Below are positions 12,101-22,600 of a stretch of DNA of 64,000 nucleotides, one piece after another. The notes beneath the pieces are model-generated. The model was not told the origin of the DNA. It was given only the letters and a program-made list of their open reading frames with translations, and made no database searches. The stretch's first letter is position 1, and each line of letters opens with the position of its first letter. A program made the translations under genes and the position numbers. Origin of the DNA: Trebouxia sp. TZW2008 (Eukaryota > Chlorophyta > Trebouxiophyceae > Trebouxiales > Trebouxiaceae); NCBI GenBank assembly GCA_002118135.1, contig BDIU01000224.1, positions 29,011-93,010 of the forward strand, in the 5' to 3' direction.

Positions 12101-15100
12101 TCTGTCTGTCCAGATCAAAATTTCCAAGAACATGACTCTATCAGATATTGATGCAGGCGGCAAGGCTGTGGGTGTTAGGGTTCGCCCTCAGAACTCCAGG
12201 AAACCCCCAACCATAATCAGGACTGCAAAAGGTGTGGTGAGTAATGCCTCAGTCTGGGACACTCAGAGCCTGTTGCCTCATCAGGACATCACTCCCAAGC
12301 AGCAGCAGTGGAGTGAAGAAGCTGATCGGACACCTCAAACAGGCAGCTTCATGCATTTGCACTTGGGTGAGTTTGCAAACTTCTAGCATCAAACAGAGCA
12401 ATAGTTGCCTAATCAGGACATTACTCCCAAGTAGCAGAGAGAGAGAGAGATTACACGCTTTGGCCAGCCAACAATGCAGCAGCAATGGAGTGAAGAAGCT
12501 GAATGGACACCTGAAACTGGCAGCTGCATGCATTTGCCAGGTGGCATGTTTTGTCACAAATGTATGACATACTGTTACTGCTTTTGCAACAATGTCTGTT
12601 GTCTTGTCTGGACATCATCCTGAAACATCAGTCATGGAGTGCTGAAGCTAAATGAACTCTTCAGACTGATGGCTTCTTGCTTTTGCAGGTGAGCTCACAA
12701 GTTTTAAAGAAGTGCAAACAAACAAGCTTTGTGTTCAAAATGTTGTTTTACCGTGATTGACTTTTCAACAATGGAATTAACAATCTCAACAGACCCTAAA
12801 CCTTGAACCCTAAACCCAGGGCAACACAGGCTTCATATAACTGAGTATCGAGTCTCCACAGAATTAGATGTGACAGCTTTGTGCATTTGAACCTTGGTGA
12901 GCCGACTTGCTAGAAGCAATGGAATGTAGCAGTTTGAAAATTCAGGATACAGCAGTTCTGTATTTAGTGTTTTGATATTTGACCATAAAGTTGAAATGAT
13001 GTTGCTTCATTTTTTGTTGTGCAGGGATTGATGCCAAAGGCTTGGATCCAAATCTAGACTGCCACCATTTGGTGGTGAATGATTGGGATGACTTAGAAGC
13101 TGCACAGAACGTGTGCATCATCTCCATTCCCTCCGTTTTTGACTCGTCCTTGGCGCCGCCGGGAAAAGCTACCATACACGCATATGTGGCGGCAAACGAG
13201 CCATATGATATCTGGCAAGGCTTAGACCGCAAAAGCAAAGAATACAAAGATTTGAAGGTACCCACCGACCTCTCCAAAAGATGCTTCACCTCAGCGCTAT
13301 GTTTGCTTTTTATGCTTCTGTTGTCTGACTCAAGCAATTCTACAATCCAGCAATCATCGCACAAGGCATGTAGGCTGAGTCACGAGCCGTGATGACGGTG
13401 ATTACTGCACGGTATTTGTGACGCTGCACGTGCGTTTAGATGTCACAGTTTGCGCTTGCATTGCTTCCGTTGATTGCATAGCAGCTTTCAGATCACCGCT
13501 AGACTAGGCTTACATCTCACCCACACATGAAATCTGCCGTCCCTAAGCAGGCCAAAAGAGCTGAGCCACTAGGGTACAGATTTATCTCATCCATAAACCA
13601 CGAACAGCATGCTAGCGACCGTTCTTGTCACTGCTAGGGTAGTCTCAGGGTTTGCCTCACCCATACGTAAGAGCTGCCATCCGTGTGTAGGCCAGAAGAA
13701 CATAGCAACTAGCGCAGAGTTCTTTTCAACGCATTTGTGACAACTGTCAAGCCTGCAAAAGTGCCCATCACCGCTAGGGTAGCCCTAGGGCTTTGCCTCA
13801 CCCGTACGTGAGATCAGCCATTCCTATGCAGGCCAGAAGAGCAGAGCCACTAGCGCAGAGTTGCATTTCACCCATACACGACAAATGCCATGCTTGCAAA
13901 AGTTCCTGTCACCGCTAGGGTAGTCCTAGGGCTTTGCCTTACCCATACATGATATCGACCGTCTCTGTGCAGGCTAAAAGAGCAGAGCCACTATGGAACG
14001 CTTTAGAGCGAGTCATCCCAGATATCAGGAAGAGGGCAGAAGTAACCCTACTAGGTTCCCCGCTGACCCATGAGTTCTGGCTAAGGCGGAATAAGGGCAC
14101 TTATGGTGCTGCCATCAGTGCTCAGAATGGATCATTTCCAGGACCCCAGACACCCATAAAAGGCCTTTACAGGTGCAGTCAGTTCGCGTTGTGGTAATCA
14201 TGCTTGTCCTCAAAAACTGGTGCTGCCATCAGTGCTCAGAACAGGTCATTTCCTGGACAACAAACACCCATCAAAGGCTTCTACAGGTACAAGGTGTTTT
14301 TGTTGCAACAACTGTGCGGTCAAAAGATTGTTCTATGTAGAGCGTCATTTCCTGAACAGCAAGTACCCATCAAAGGCCTTTATAGGTACAATAAATCATT
14401 GCCGTGACGACTGTGTTTGTCGCCAAAAGATCGTCCTTCTTATTAGACTGGCCCCTACACTGAGGTACCACCGCTGTCAAGATGCAGTGATTGCTTCTTG
14501 CTGCATTTGCAACATGCAAAGCAAGTCTGCACATAGTGTGTTTTGACCTTGAAAATCCACTGTGTTGCATTTGCTGTTGCTCTCTGTTGCAGGATCATCA
14601 TCACCACAGGCGGTCAATTGCCTCACATGTAAGATTAATACAGTAAACTCTCTTTGTAACGACTGCTTTGGTTACCAACAAACTGGTCCTTACATTGAGT
14701 TGTCCTGACTCAGAGAGACCAGTGCAGTCAGAATGCAGTGATTGGTTACCACTGGCGCTGTCCTTACATTGAGATTGTCCTGACATCGAGTGTCCTTACA
14801 AAGAAAGTCTACTGTACATCAATTGCCTCATGCGAAAGATCAGTACATCAGTTGCCTCACATGTCAGATGAGTACATCAATTGACTCGGAATCAACATAT
14901 TGTTGTTGGTGTAGAGATTCAAAGCAGCCCAGCATTGGCGTGTCAGCAGCAGCAACTACAGGAATGATCACAGCCAACAATCTAGCAATGTTACGTCTGA
15001 TGGGCATGACTTTTGTTTTGTTGTGTTATCTCTTTCTGCATGATCATGATGTTACTTGTTGTGCTATGGTTGTAGGTGTGGAGATTTAAGGCAGCCTGGC

Positions 15101-15532
15101 ATTGCAGGTTCAGCAGCAGCAGCTAGCAGAATGATTGTATCCAACACATTTGCCACACTACGCCTAATGGGGCAGACTTTTGTTTTTGCTGTGGAATATC
15201 TTTGTCAATGCTCATTATGTGAACTGGCATTTTGTGTTTGTAGGTGTGGGGACTAAGCGCAGCCTCATATTGAAGGTCCAGCAGCAGCAGCTACAGGAAT
15301 AATCACAGCCAATACTCTTGCCACACTGCGCCTAGCGGAACAGACATTTACTTTCGCTGTGTTCTCTCTTTCTGAATGATCATGATGTGACTTGTGATAT
15401 GGTCGTAGGTGTGGAGATTCCACACAACCTGGCATTGGCGTACCAGCAGCAGCAGCTAGCGGAATGATCACGGCCAATACTTTGGCTCCCATCTGGTCTC
15501 ATATCAAGATGCTAGACCAACTTCACATGTGA
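6133..15532 (+). CDS. CRTISO-like FAD-dependent oxidoreductase (phytoene desaturase/carotenoid isomerase superfamily)
   Basis: Ten exons: 6133-6406, 6507-6653, 7478-7557, 8608-8791, 10240-10393, 11113-11303, 12157-12366, 13025-13257, 13973-14172 and 15409-15532. They join in consistent phase to 598 aa with GT-AG borders throughout. Residues 1-75 look like a plastid transit peptide. The Rossmann FAD-binding motif is GSGIGG (87-92), followed by CESHYTLGGAAHGFE and FDSGPSFFAGLSG. Later landmarks are MGGTSSIVNALRRG, the VVSNASVWDT block, SFMHLHLG, HHLVVNDWDD and the C-terminal FAD-contacting CGDSTQPGIGVPAAAASG. The order matches plant CRTISO-like proteins (the Arabidopsis At1g57770 group) more closely than classical CRTISO. 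The likely location is the plastid; the substrate in this subfamily is not settled, so carotenoid isomerase activity should not be assumed. Introns reach 1.45 kb and are largely made of exon-edge copies. A TGTAA polyadenylation candidate lies at 15695. Confidence 0.92.
6940..7477 (+). repeat. Upstream echoes of CRTISO-like exon 3
   Basis: The acceptor and first 20-40 nt of exon 3 (TTCAG|GTGAAGGCAATTCAT) recur at about 6945, 7033, 7122, 7259 and 7370 before the working copy at 7478. The intron sequence just upstream (CATTGTATGTTCATTCAG) is copied along with it, so each unit spans the intron-exon border. Confidence 0.88.
7893..8607 (+). repeat. Upstream echoes of CRTISO-like exon 4
   Basis: Four copies, starting at about 7893, 8071, 8260 and 8437, precede working exon 4 (8608). 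Spacing is 171-189 bp. Each carries the TTACTCACACCCC-GAAGG start and the TTACGCTGAGATGAT-GGTCACAAGG block. Similarity rises toward the working exon, as expected if the nearest copy is the youngest. Confidence 0.9.
8850..8915 (+). repeat. Downstream echo of CRTISO-like exon 4
   Basis: The 3' part of exon 4 and its donor (GGCGCTGC-CTTTCCTGC...AGCGA-CCAGGTCTGCC) are repeated once, about 110-120 bp after the working donor at 8792. Confidence 0.85.
9060..10239 (+). repeat. Seven-step acceptor ladder upstream of CRTISO-like exon 5
   Basis: The block GCAGGTGTGGTGCTGTCCATGCTGCGCTTTGG occurs in seven variants, at about 9062, 9425, 9559, 9714, 9845, 9977 and 10110, before working exon 5 at 10240. The last four steps are 130-133 bp apart. 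The copies also carry the following CTCCAAGCRCCAACACTCACRGCRCCTTTTGCCAAAG stretch plus about 40 nt of intron. Confidence 0.93.
10495..11112 (+). repeat. Upstream echoes of CRTISO-like exon 6
   Basis: Copies at about 10498, 10645, 10808 and 10965 precede working exon 6 (11113) with spacing near 150-160 bp. Each has the GCATGCTAGC-AAGG...GCCAAAATGGC-TTCATGCTC-TGGAGCG segment followed by a shared CT-rich TTCTTCCT block. Three retain the TGTTGCAG/TGTTGCAA acceptor context. Confidence 0.9.
11390..11490 (+). repeat. Downstream echo of CRTISO-like exon 6
   Basis: The 3' end of exon 6 (reading RGGRIMMRSHVEEILVEG) and its GTGATA donor recur once, about 180 bp after the working donor at 11304. The copy is nearly intact at the protein level. 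Confidence 0.9.
11925..12037 (-). repeat. Dispersed repeat of about 110 bp, copy 1 (inverted)
   Basis: On the minus strand this reads CATTCAAAACGCATGCTAGACAGG...CTGGAGCAATCAACCGTCTCCAACCAGTTTGACCCTGTGCT...CTGAAC. It matches plus-strand copies at 26829-26953, 56764-56880 and 59893-60008. It lies in intron 6 of the CRTISO-like gene. No terminal repeats or coding capacity are visible. Confidence 0.7.
12395..12905 (+). repeat. Downstream echoes of CRTISO-like exon 7
   Basis: Three eroding copies of the exon 7 3' end and donor follow the working donor at 12367. The first (12400-12545) is clear: CAGGACATTACTCCCAAG, then TGGAGTGAAGAAGCTGAATGGACACCTGAAACTGGCAGCTGCATGCATTTG. The others are at about 12608-12700 and 12855-12900. 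The stretch also includes a degenerate CCCTAAA tract at about 12793-12815. Confidence 0.82.
13540..13972 (+). repeat. Upstream echoes of CRTISO-like exon 9
   Basis: Copies of the acceptor segment GCAGGCCAAAAGAGCWGAGCCACTAG start at about 13549, 13691 and 13832, with the working exon at 13973, a regular 141-142 bp period. The intron part (ACCGCTAGGGTAGTCCTAGGGCTTTGCCTCACCCATAC) is copied too. Confidence 0.92.
14215..14392 (+). repeat. Downstream echoes of CRTISO-like exon 9
   Basis: Two copies of the exon 9 3' end plus donor follow the working donor: 14219-14288 (GGTGCTGCCATCAGTGCTCAGAA...AAAGGCTTCTACAGGTACAA) and 14335-14390 (GCGTCATTTCCTGAACAGCAAGTACCCATCAAAGGCCTTTATAGGTACAA). Both donors look usable (AG|GTACAA). 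Confidence 0.92.
14641..14814 (-). mobile_element. Pogo/Tc1-like MITE, copy 1
   Basis: This 174-bp non-coding element is flanked by TA on both sides. Its ends are imperfect inverted repeats beginning CAGTAAACTCTCTTTGTAA and ending TTACAAAGAAAGTCTACTG. The inner sequence (GACTGCTTTGGTTACCAA...AGTGCAGTCAGAATGCAGTGATTGGTTACC) is the reverse complement of the copy at 49800-49956. The TA target and CAGT termini fit non-autonomous pogo/Tc1-mariner elements. It lies in intron 9 of the CRTISO-like gene. Confidence 0.85.
14905..15408 (+). repeat. Upstream echoes of CRTISO-like exon 10
   Basis: Copies of the GTGTGGAGATTC...CAGCAGCAGCAGCTA-AGGAATGATCACAGCCAA block start at about 14914, 15075 and 15244, with the working terminal exon at 15409, spaced about 160-167 bp. 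Each keeps a TTTG/TGTAG-type acceptor. The repeated TTTGTTTT-CTGTG...CATGATGTGACTTG intron part is copied too. Confidence 0.92.
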
Positions 15533-15739
15533 CCTAGATGCTGCGACCATCTGGACCATAGGCCTCTTGGGTGGTTGACTGATTTCATTTGTGACTTGAA
15601 AGAGGGAGAAGAACAGACATGCCCTCTGGCATCATACTGGGAGGTTCTTTGGGCAAGACCGCTCCTGCGTTTGGCATTACAGGGTTTTGCACTTTGTAAG
15701 GTCTGCATTGACGTGGACATGCAATGTTGATCACAGCCC

Positions 15740-15962
15740 ATGCTGTGCATTATACTCAGACTCACATCAGTTTGCTAGACTAGCTTCATGTTTGACCTGC
15801 CTCGAACACCACAAAGTTTCGCACATTACATCCTCTTCGCTGATCTGGACATTTAATCCTGAGCACGCCTCTGCGTTCATCTGGACACGCAATCCTAATG
15901 ATCTGGCTTCCATCTAGTCTCATGACAGGTGCTAGGCCAGCTTCACATGTGACCTGTTATTG
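15740..15962 (+). repeat. Post-stop echoes of the CRTISO-like gene
   Basis: The 3' end of the gene, including the stop codon context (CTCCCATCTGGTCTCATATCAAGATGCTAGACCAACTTCACATGTGACCT), recurs at about 15750-15800 (weak) and 15902-15957 (clear: GGCTTCCATCTAGTCTCATGACAGGTGCTAGGCCAGCTTCACATGTGACCT). Confidence 0.85.
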
Positions 15963-16638
15963 ACAATACAAGGCTGCAGCAGAGCCACATATCATGCTGA
16001 AGGAGTTGGGTACATGACAATGCACTGATGCTACTTTCTTACTGATGTTCAAGGCGTCAACATGGTGCATAAGTGAAGCAGATGCACATACATTCTGGCA
16101 TGACAGAACAAAATTGACATCTTTGACGTCGGTAAATCAGGCCAGTGCTTAAGGCAGCAAGTATCGCAGTTTGAAACACGCTTTCCACAGGGGAAGACAA
16201 CACATGCGTCCTTGACAATGCATGCATACATCATGAGCATATGTGGCATCAACTCCAGCAAATTTTCACCAAGCAGCTAATGGTATAACATCCTGCAGAG
16301 CAATCAAACTGAAAAGTTTAGGCTGCTATCTGATACCCAATGACAAAAAGGGTTTTGTATCCCCTCCCAATGATACCCTCACCTCATGAAAGCAGAAGGC
16401 AGACCTAAATGCCGTTTCTGAACCACCAAGCTGCCTGCCTTGCCGCTTGCATGCGCTTATGTCATCAAATCATCTCTGCGATGATGCCACCAAGCATGAA
16501 TGCTTTGCGATGTGTTTGTCTCATCTCACGCACATTACAGGCCTTGATACTATTGGTTGTCTCAGTTTTGCATCTGGTTTGACACACACAATCAAAATCG
16601 TCGGTCGGCCAACGTGTGTGATTTCATCTCTCTCAGGC
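15963..16638. other. Convergent intergenic region
   Basis: This lies between the 3' end of the CRTISO-like gene (+) and the 3' end of the tubulin-tyrosine ligase gene (-). No coding segment is recognised. On the minus strand a TGTAA motif at 16539-16535 is about 100 nt past the ligase stop and is a candidate polyadenylation signal of the green-algal type. Confidence 0.5.
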
Positions 16639-19600
16639 TTACTGAAAGGCCATTCCGGATCCACCGAGGTGCCTGCCTTGTTGCTTGTCCAATACTTGCA
16701 CCCATTGACCAACAAACTTCTTGCCATCGAGCTTTGCGGTTGAGGGCACAATTCCCTGCAACAATAGAAACTTCGTTGGGAAAGGTATGTAAGGACAATG
16801 ATTATTTCTTGCCATCAAGCTGTGGAGATGAAGGTACAATTTCCTGCTCAACACAATGGCAGGTTGCTTTGCAAATGTGTTCTGAGGAAATCATTGTCTT
16901 GTTTTAGATCAGCTTGTGAAGTTGACAGGGCAACCCACTCCAGCACCCACAATGCTGGCTCAGAAGAGAGTAAGCATGGATTGCTGGGGCTATGTATTCA
17001 CCTGGCACTGCGCAAGAGGATGATGCCCTCAAGCAGGTGCTCTTAGACTGCCATTCTAGTGCAGGCACCAAACAAACCTTGCTGGGAAGAACATTTTATC
17101 AAGGGTTTTGCAACAACTTTATTCCTTTTGTAAATGGCTGAAAACACGTGAAACAGGTTGTTCTGAACGCAATCATTGCTAAGGCATTCACCTGGGATTG
17201 GGCAAGAGGATCAACAACCAGCTGCATGATGCCCTCAAGCAGGCCGGCAACTATAGGCTTCAATCTCTCTCCTGTCTGCTGCAAATCTGGTTCTGCATTT
17301 GCCTGCAGCACAAAAAGTGAGTGAGTGAGTGAGTGAGTGAGTGAGTGAGTGAGTGAGCGCCTGAGTCAGCAAGCGAGCCTGCTCTCATTTTGGAAGTGAC
17401 AACAAAATACGCTACATTGTGTTATGTAGCAGATTTGTCTCCAGAAGCCATGCCATTGATTTTGCAACACCTAATTTCACAGCATTCAGTGACATGTGCA
17501 GGCTCACTCCCTGATCACGCACCTGTAGTTTGAACATATGACCAGGTGTGTGTGGAGCAGCGTATGCAAGAGGAGCGGACAAATTGACATGGTTTATATG
17601 TCCCTACTTTGATCTTTGAGACAACACCCATGACTTATTGGTCAACTGACTGATTACTGCATTTGTCTGCTCATCTCCAGAAGCAAAACATGCCATTATC
17701 AGGTCAAACCCAAACAGCTCAAAGCAATTCAACTGGTGGAAAAGGACCGTCGTGTAACGACAATCATAACAAACATATAGGAAACTGTACTGTGTAGCAG
17801 ACCCACCTCTAGAAGCCAATCACGCCATTCATCATCTATCAGGAGGTCAAACCCAAAAAAGCTCAAAGCAGTTGGGCAGGGTGAAGAAGACCACACTTTC
17901 TGAACAGTCAAAAGAAGCATATGGGGAGATGTTGATGTAGCAGACACACCCCGAGAAGCCAAACATGCCATTGGTCATCTATTACGAGGTCAAATTCAAA
18001 GAGACCAAAAGCAGTTGGGCAGGGTGAAGAAGACCACACTTTCTGAACAGTCAAAAGAAGCATATGGGGAAGTATTGATGTAGCAGACACACCTCAAGAA
18101 GCCAAACATGCCATTGGTCATCTATCATCAGGTCAAACCCAAATAACTCAAAGCAGTTTGGCAGGGTGAAAAAGGTCAACTCGCCACTCACAGCATCAAT
18201 GCATTCACCTGCAATTGCAGAACAAGATCTCTTAATTTACTGCGGCAAAAGCTCAAAAAAGCCATCACTAAAACCAGAATAGAAAGAGGATATGCTTTGG
18301 CATCAGACACTATCATATACGGTGCAGCAGCAGAATAAGATATCAACAAAGTCTTGACCAAAACTGAAGTGGCTGAATGCACTGTTTGCTTTTATTTCAC
18401 TTACCCACAACGCTGAGTTATATTGAGCAGAATGCGTCTATCCTGTTGCTTCAAGCTTTTGATCAAATGATCAATGCAGTGAAGACAGATGGAAGTGCCC
18501 ATGCAGCAGCACAAGACACCATTCAGTGGAAAGTCAGGTGGAGCAGGGCATCGGGGCAGGGTGATCCGGGAAGAGCAGGGCAGGGCAGGGCGGGGCGAGC
18601 TATAAATCACATCTGTTCTCCAATTTCACGATAGCACTGCTCACCTATGATGGCTTGCATGTCTGCATTGACCTGCTGCACTCGTTGCTCTGCTTCTTGT
18701 TTGTCCATGCCTTCATGATGTAGCACCTACATACATCAAAGCGCTTTGTCAAACATGACACATTGTCTTACAAGCTCAAAGCCGTCACTTGACTGCAAAG
18801 CTATGTTCAACACATGAAGACTGGAACTACAGGCAGAAGTAGCACTGGCTGAACTGAGTCTTACGTACTGATAACAAGTTGCATGAGCTGTCAATGGCTT
18901 GAATGCATGGCCAAAAATGACAGACCATTCAAGGCTTCCAGTCCAAAGAAGACGAAACGTTGCTTTACTCAACTGTTCTCATCGTAAAGCCACGAGCTGG
19001 TGAGAAGGTCGCACGCAGCCTAAAATGCTTTGTGCTGCATCGCATTCGCCGATTTGTGCGAAGTTTCACAAGTCGACCACAGAAACCTGACCACAGACTG
19101 CGCAATCATGGCACCTACATCAGTCCCCAAGTACAGCCCCTTCGATCTGAAGTCGGCCACCGTACTGCTCACCGGCGGTTCCAGCGGCATCGGCCAGGAG
19201 CTAGCCAAGAACTTCATCGATGCTGGCAGTACCGTCATCATCACAGGGCGTAGAGAGCAGGCACTCAAGGATGCTCAGGCCAAGCAGCCCAAGCTGAAGT
19301 ATGTCGTCAACGATGTCTCACAAGTCTCAGAGCGAGAAAAGCTTGCCAAGTGGATAGTTGACAACCACCCTGAGGTCAACGTCCTGGTGAACAATGCTGG
19401 CATCCAACGGAGGGTCTCTTTGAAGGATGACAACGACTGGTCCACACGTTACACAGAGATCGCCACAAATGTTGAGGCACCAGTTCATCTGATTCAGCTC
19501 CTGACCCCTCACTTCTTGAAAAAGAAAGAGGCTGCTTTTGTCAATCTAGGATCTCTGCTAGGCTTTGTCCCCACAGGAGCAGCACCAGTGTATGGAGCAA

Positions 19601-22600
19601 CAAAGGCGTTTGTACACTCCTTCACAGTAGCTTGCAGATTCCAGTATGCCAAATCCAACATCAGATTCGTCGAGATTGTACCCCCAGCCGTCAAGTCGAA
19701 CCTAGGCGGCAGTCATGACTATGGCGAGGAGTGTGATGAGTTTTGTGAGCATGTGTTCAAGCGCTTTGCTGCTGGCGAAGCAGAAGTAGGGTTTAGAATG
19801 TCTGAGGAGGGCCGTTTGGCTGATAGAGCAGGGCTGGATCACAGGGCTGAGGCAATGTTTGAGAAGATGGGCAAGGAAATTTCAGTGTTTGACTCACAAT
19901 CATAGAGAGTGTCTCACTTGTGCAAGGTATCTGAGTACTTGGCACACGAAATGTAGCAATGGCAATGATACGAGCCGAGGAACCGATCTACAACACAGCT
20001 TTGTGTCAAGTGAAGTGATGTTGACAGTCTTAGCATGGTTTCTGTTTAAATTGACAGACCAGAATGAGAGCAGACAGAATTTTAACAGTGAACTTTTTCA
20101 CTCTTCTTTTGTTTAGCTGCAGCTACTTACCAAATCGCACACACACACATACACGTATATGTGCTGCTGCTATGTAACACCTGCTGTGACATATCCAATA
20201 GCGTTCTAGCTGCAGCTGTTGTGCAAGTACATGACAGTCTGACGCTGCAGCACTGCTGACTACAGCATTCTTATGCCAGAAGCACCTTTGTCGTGCGCAA
20301 AACTTGTCTGTCTGGCGTTACAGCTGGAATTCAGACGTTCATGCGTGCGATAGCACAGCATGTCTGCTTGGTGCAATTGGGACGAGAGCAAGGCCCAGGC
20401 ATTTTGGCATGGCCTGGTGCAAATGCTTGTGTGCCCACATCCTTGTCTGCTGCGTAGCTGTTGTGTGATTCACTGCTAATCAATTGTGCTCTATGCTCAT
20501 CAATTATGCACGTGAGACATACCTACATACATGACACGCGTACTAGTTGGGCTTAGAGGCCTTTGTAGGTATGCAAGGCTTGCGCATTTGATAGCTTGGA
20601 GACTGAGCACGGACAGCTGTCTGTTGCAAAATGCCATATGACTGGTTGACACTGCTGGGCTAGCCTCAGTAGCGTATGTATGGCAATCCAGAGAGCTACT
20701 TGAAATTGCTGTGGCAACCATGGCCTGCATTTGACTTTAACCATGCCACTCAAGGCTTTCACAGAATACGATGCTTTGACAGATGCTGAAAATGCTGTGT
20801 CAACCTTAAAGCGCTGACAGACATACCGAAGATTCCAACATGACATGACAAGCACCTTGGTGACTCATGATTTTGGATGAGGCAGTGCTGAGTCAGCCAC
20901 TTGGACTCTTGCAGACAGACGCCTTCTTCCACAATGTCAAAAACCCATTTGTATCGTCACTAGGAAAACATGCCTCTGTCTGTGAGCGCCTCAGTTGCTG
21001 AAGCAGCAATGCAATATTCAGAACTATCAGTCGACAAGGTGTCTGTAAACACCAAAACCCTTTCTCACACACATGAGCGCCCATTTGTGGTCTCATGGTG
21101 GAGACAGACTTTGTCTGTGAGCGCCTCAGGGGTCAACTCAGCACCACAACACTCAAAACTATCAGTCACCAAGGTGCTCGCAGACATCTGAAGACTTTGT
21201 AACACCCAGGAGCGCCCATTTCTGGTTTCATGCTGGAAATAGACCTTGTCTCTGAGCGCCTCAAGGGCTCACTCAGCACCGCAAGCACCTTGGTGACTGA
21301 CAGTTTTGAGTGTTGCAGTGCTGAGTCAGCCAGTCAGGCGCTCAGAGACAAGGTCTGTTTGCACACCGGAACCACAAATGGGCACTCAAGGGTGTGAGAA
21401 AGTTGTTTGATGTCTGCAACCACCTTGGCTTGCAGACACCAAGAAACTTTCTCACACCCACGAGCGCCCATTTGTGGTATCATTGCAACAAGATACCCTG
21501 TCTGTGAGCACAGGACTGGCTGACTCAGCAATGCAACAGTCAAAACGGTCAGTCACCAAGGTGCTCACAGACACCAACAAACTTTCTCAACAGCAACAAC
21601 GGCAGCAGTTTGCTGTTACCACGGGAATCAGTGCTTTCCTTGATAAATTGCATTTTGTTGCTGTCATTTCTGTTGAGCAGGATTGTTGGTGTCTGTGAGC
21701 ACCTGCGTGTTTGACTCAGCTTTGCCAATTTTCCACTAAGCAGTGAGCAGTCACAGCTGGCATGTGCACCCATTTACTGATTGGTGAAAGCGCAACCAGT
21801 TTGCAGCTCAAATCAGCTACAGACACGCCATACTTTACTCCACCTTGTCATGATTTTCAGCGTTTGCACGACCCTGGCGGTGCTCTTTTATTTCAGAATT
21901 GCTGCATCAGAGGAGCTTTTGAGTCAGATCCCTGGAACGGTAAACATATACAATACTTAAGTGTGACCATGCCACTGATCTTTTAACAGAATGTCAGGTT
22001 TGACACATGCCATGAGAGCTCTCTTAACAATCAAGTCCCTGACAGACATCTGTACAGTTCCACAGCAACAAGCACCCATGGCACTTGTCATTGTGAAAAC
22101 GTGAATCTGTCTGTGACTGCCTCAGCGGCTGACTCAACGCTGCAAACTTGGAATTTACTTTACACAAGTCACAGCTGAATTGGGCATGTAGCTTCAGCAG
22201 ATGTCCACGTGTGCTGCACAGCCTATAAATAGCTTTGCTTACTTCCAACTTCTCAAAAGGCAGCTCACATTCCATCTGAGTCTCACAAAGGAGTGACTTT
22301 CAGCAATCAACATCACATGTCTACAGACGGTCCCCTATAAACGCAGGTGATACGGGCGTATTGGAGTATCTGAAGACGTATGGTGTTGACTCACTCAGTC
22401 AACCTTCTGTCAAAAACAAATATGGGTTGTGAGGGTTTTGTCTGAGCTGTCAGTGCCTAATCTGTCACAGCCCTGTTTCAACTGCTGACACAGAGTATTT
22501 GGCGTTTGTGAAAGTTATTGAGGCAGTGTCGTTTGCATGCAGCCTGTTCTAAAATGTTCTGCCATTTGTGTGCCAGGATTGATCTGCCTTGCATAACCAG

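Noticed and set aside
18188..18382. Extra ligase exon reading SAAAPYMIVSDAKAYP
   Set aside because: The junction 18645 to 18208 gives a continuous TTL sequence (ECIDAVSGELTFFTLPNCFELFGFD) in phase without it.
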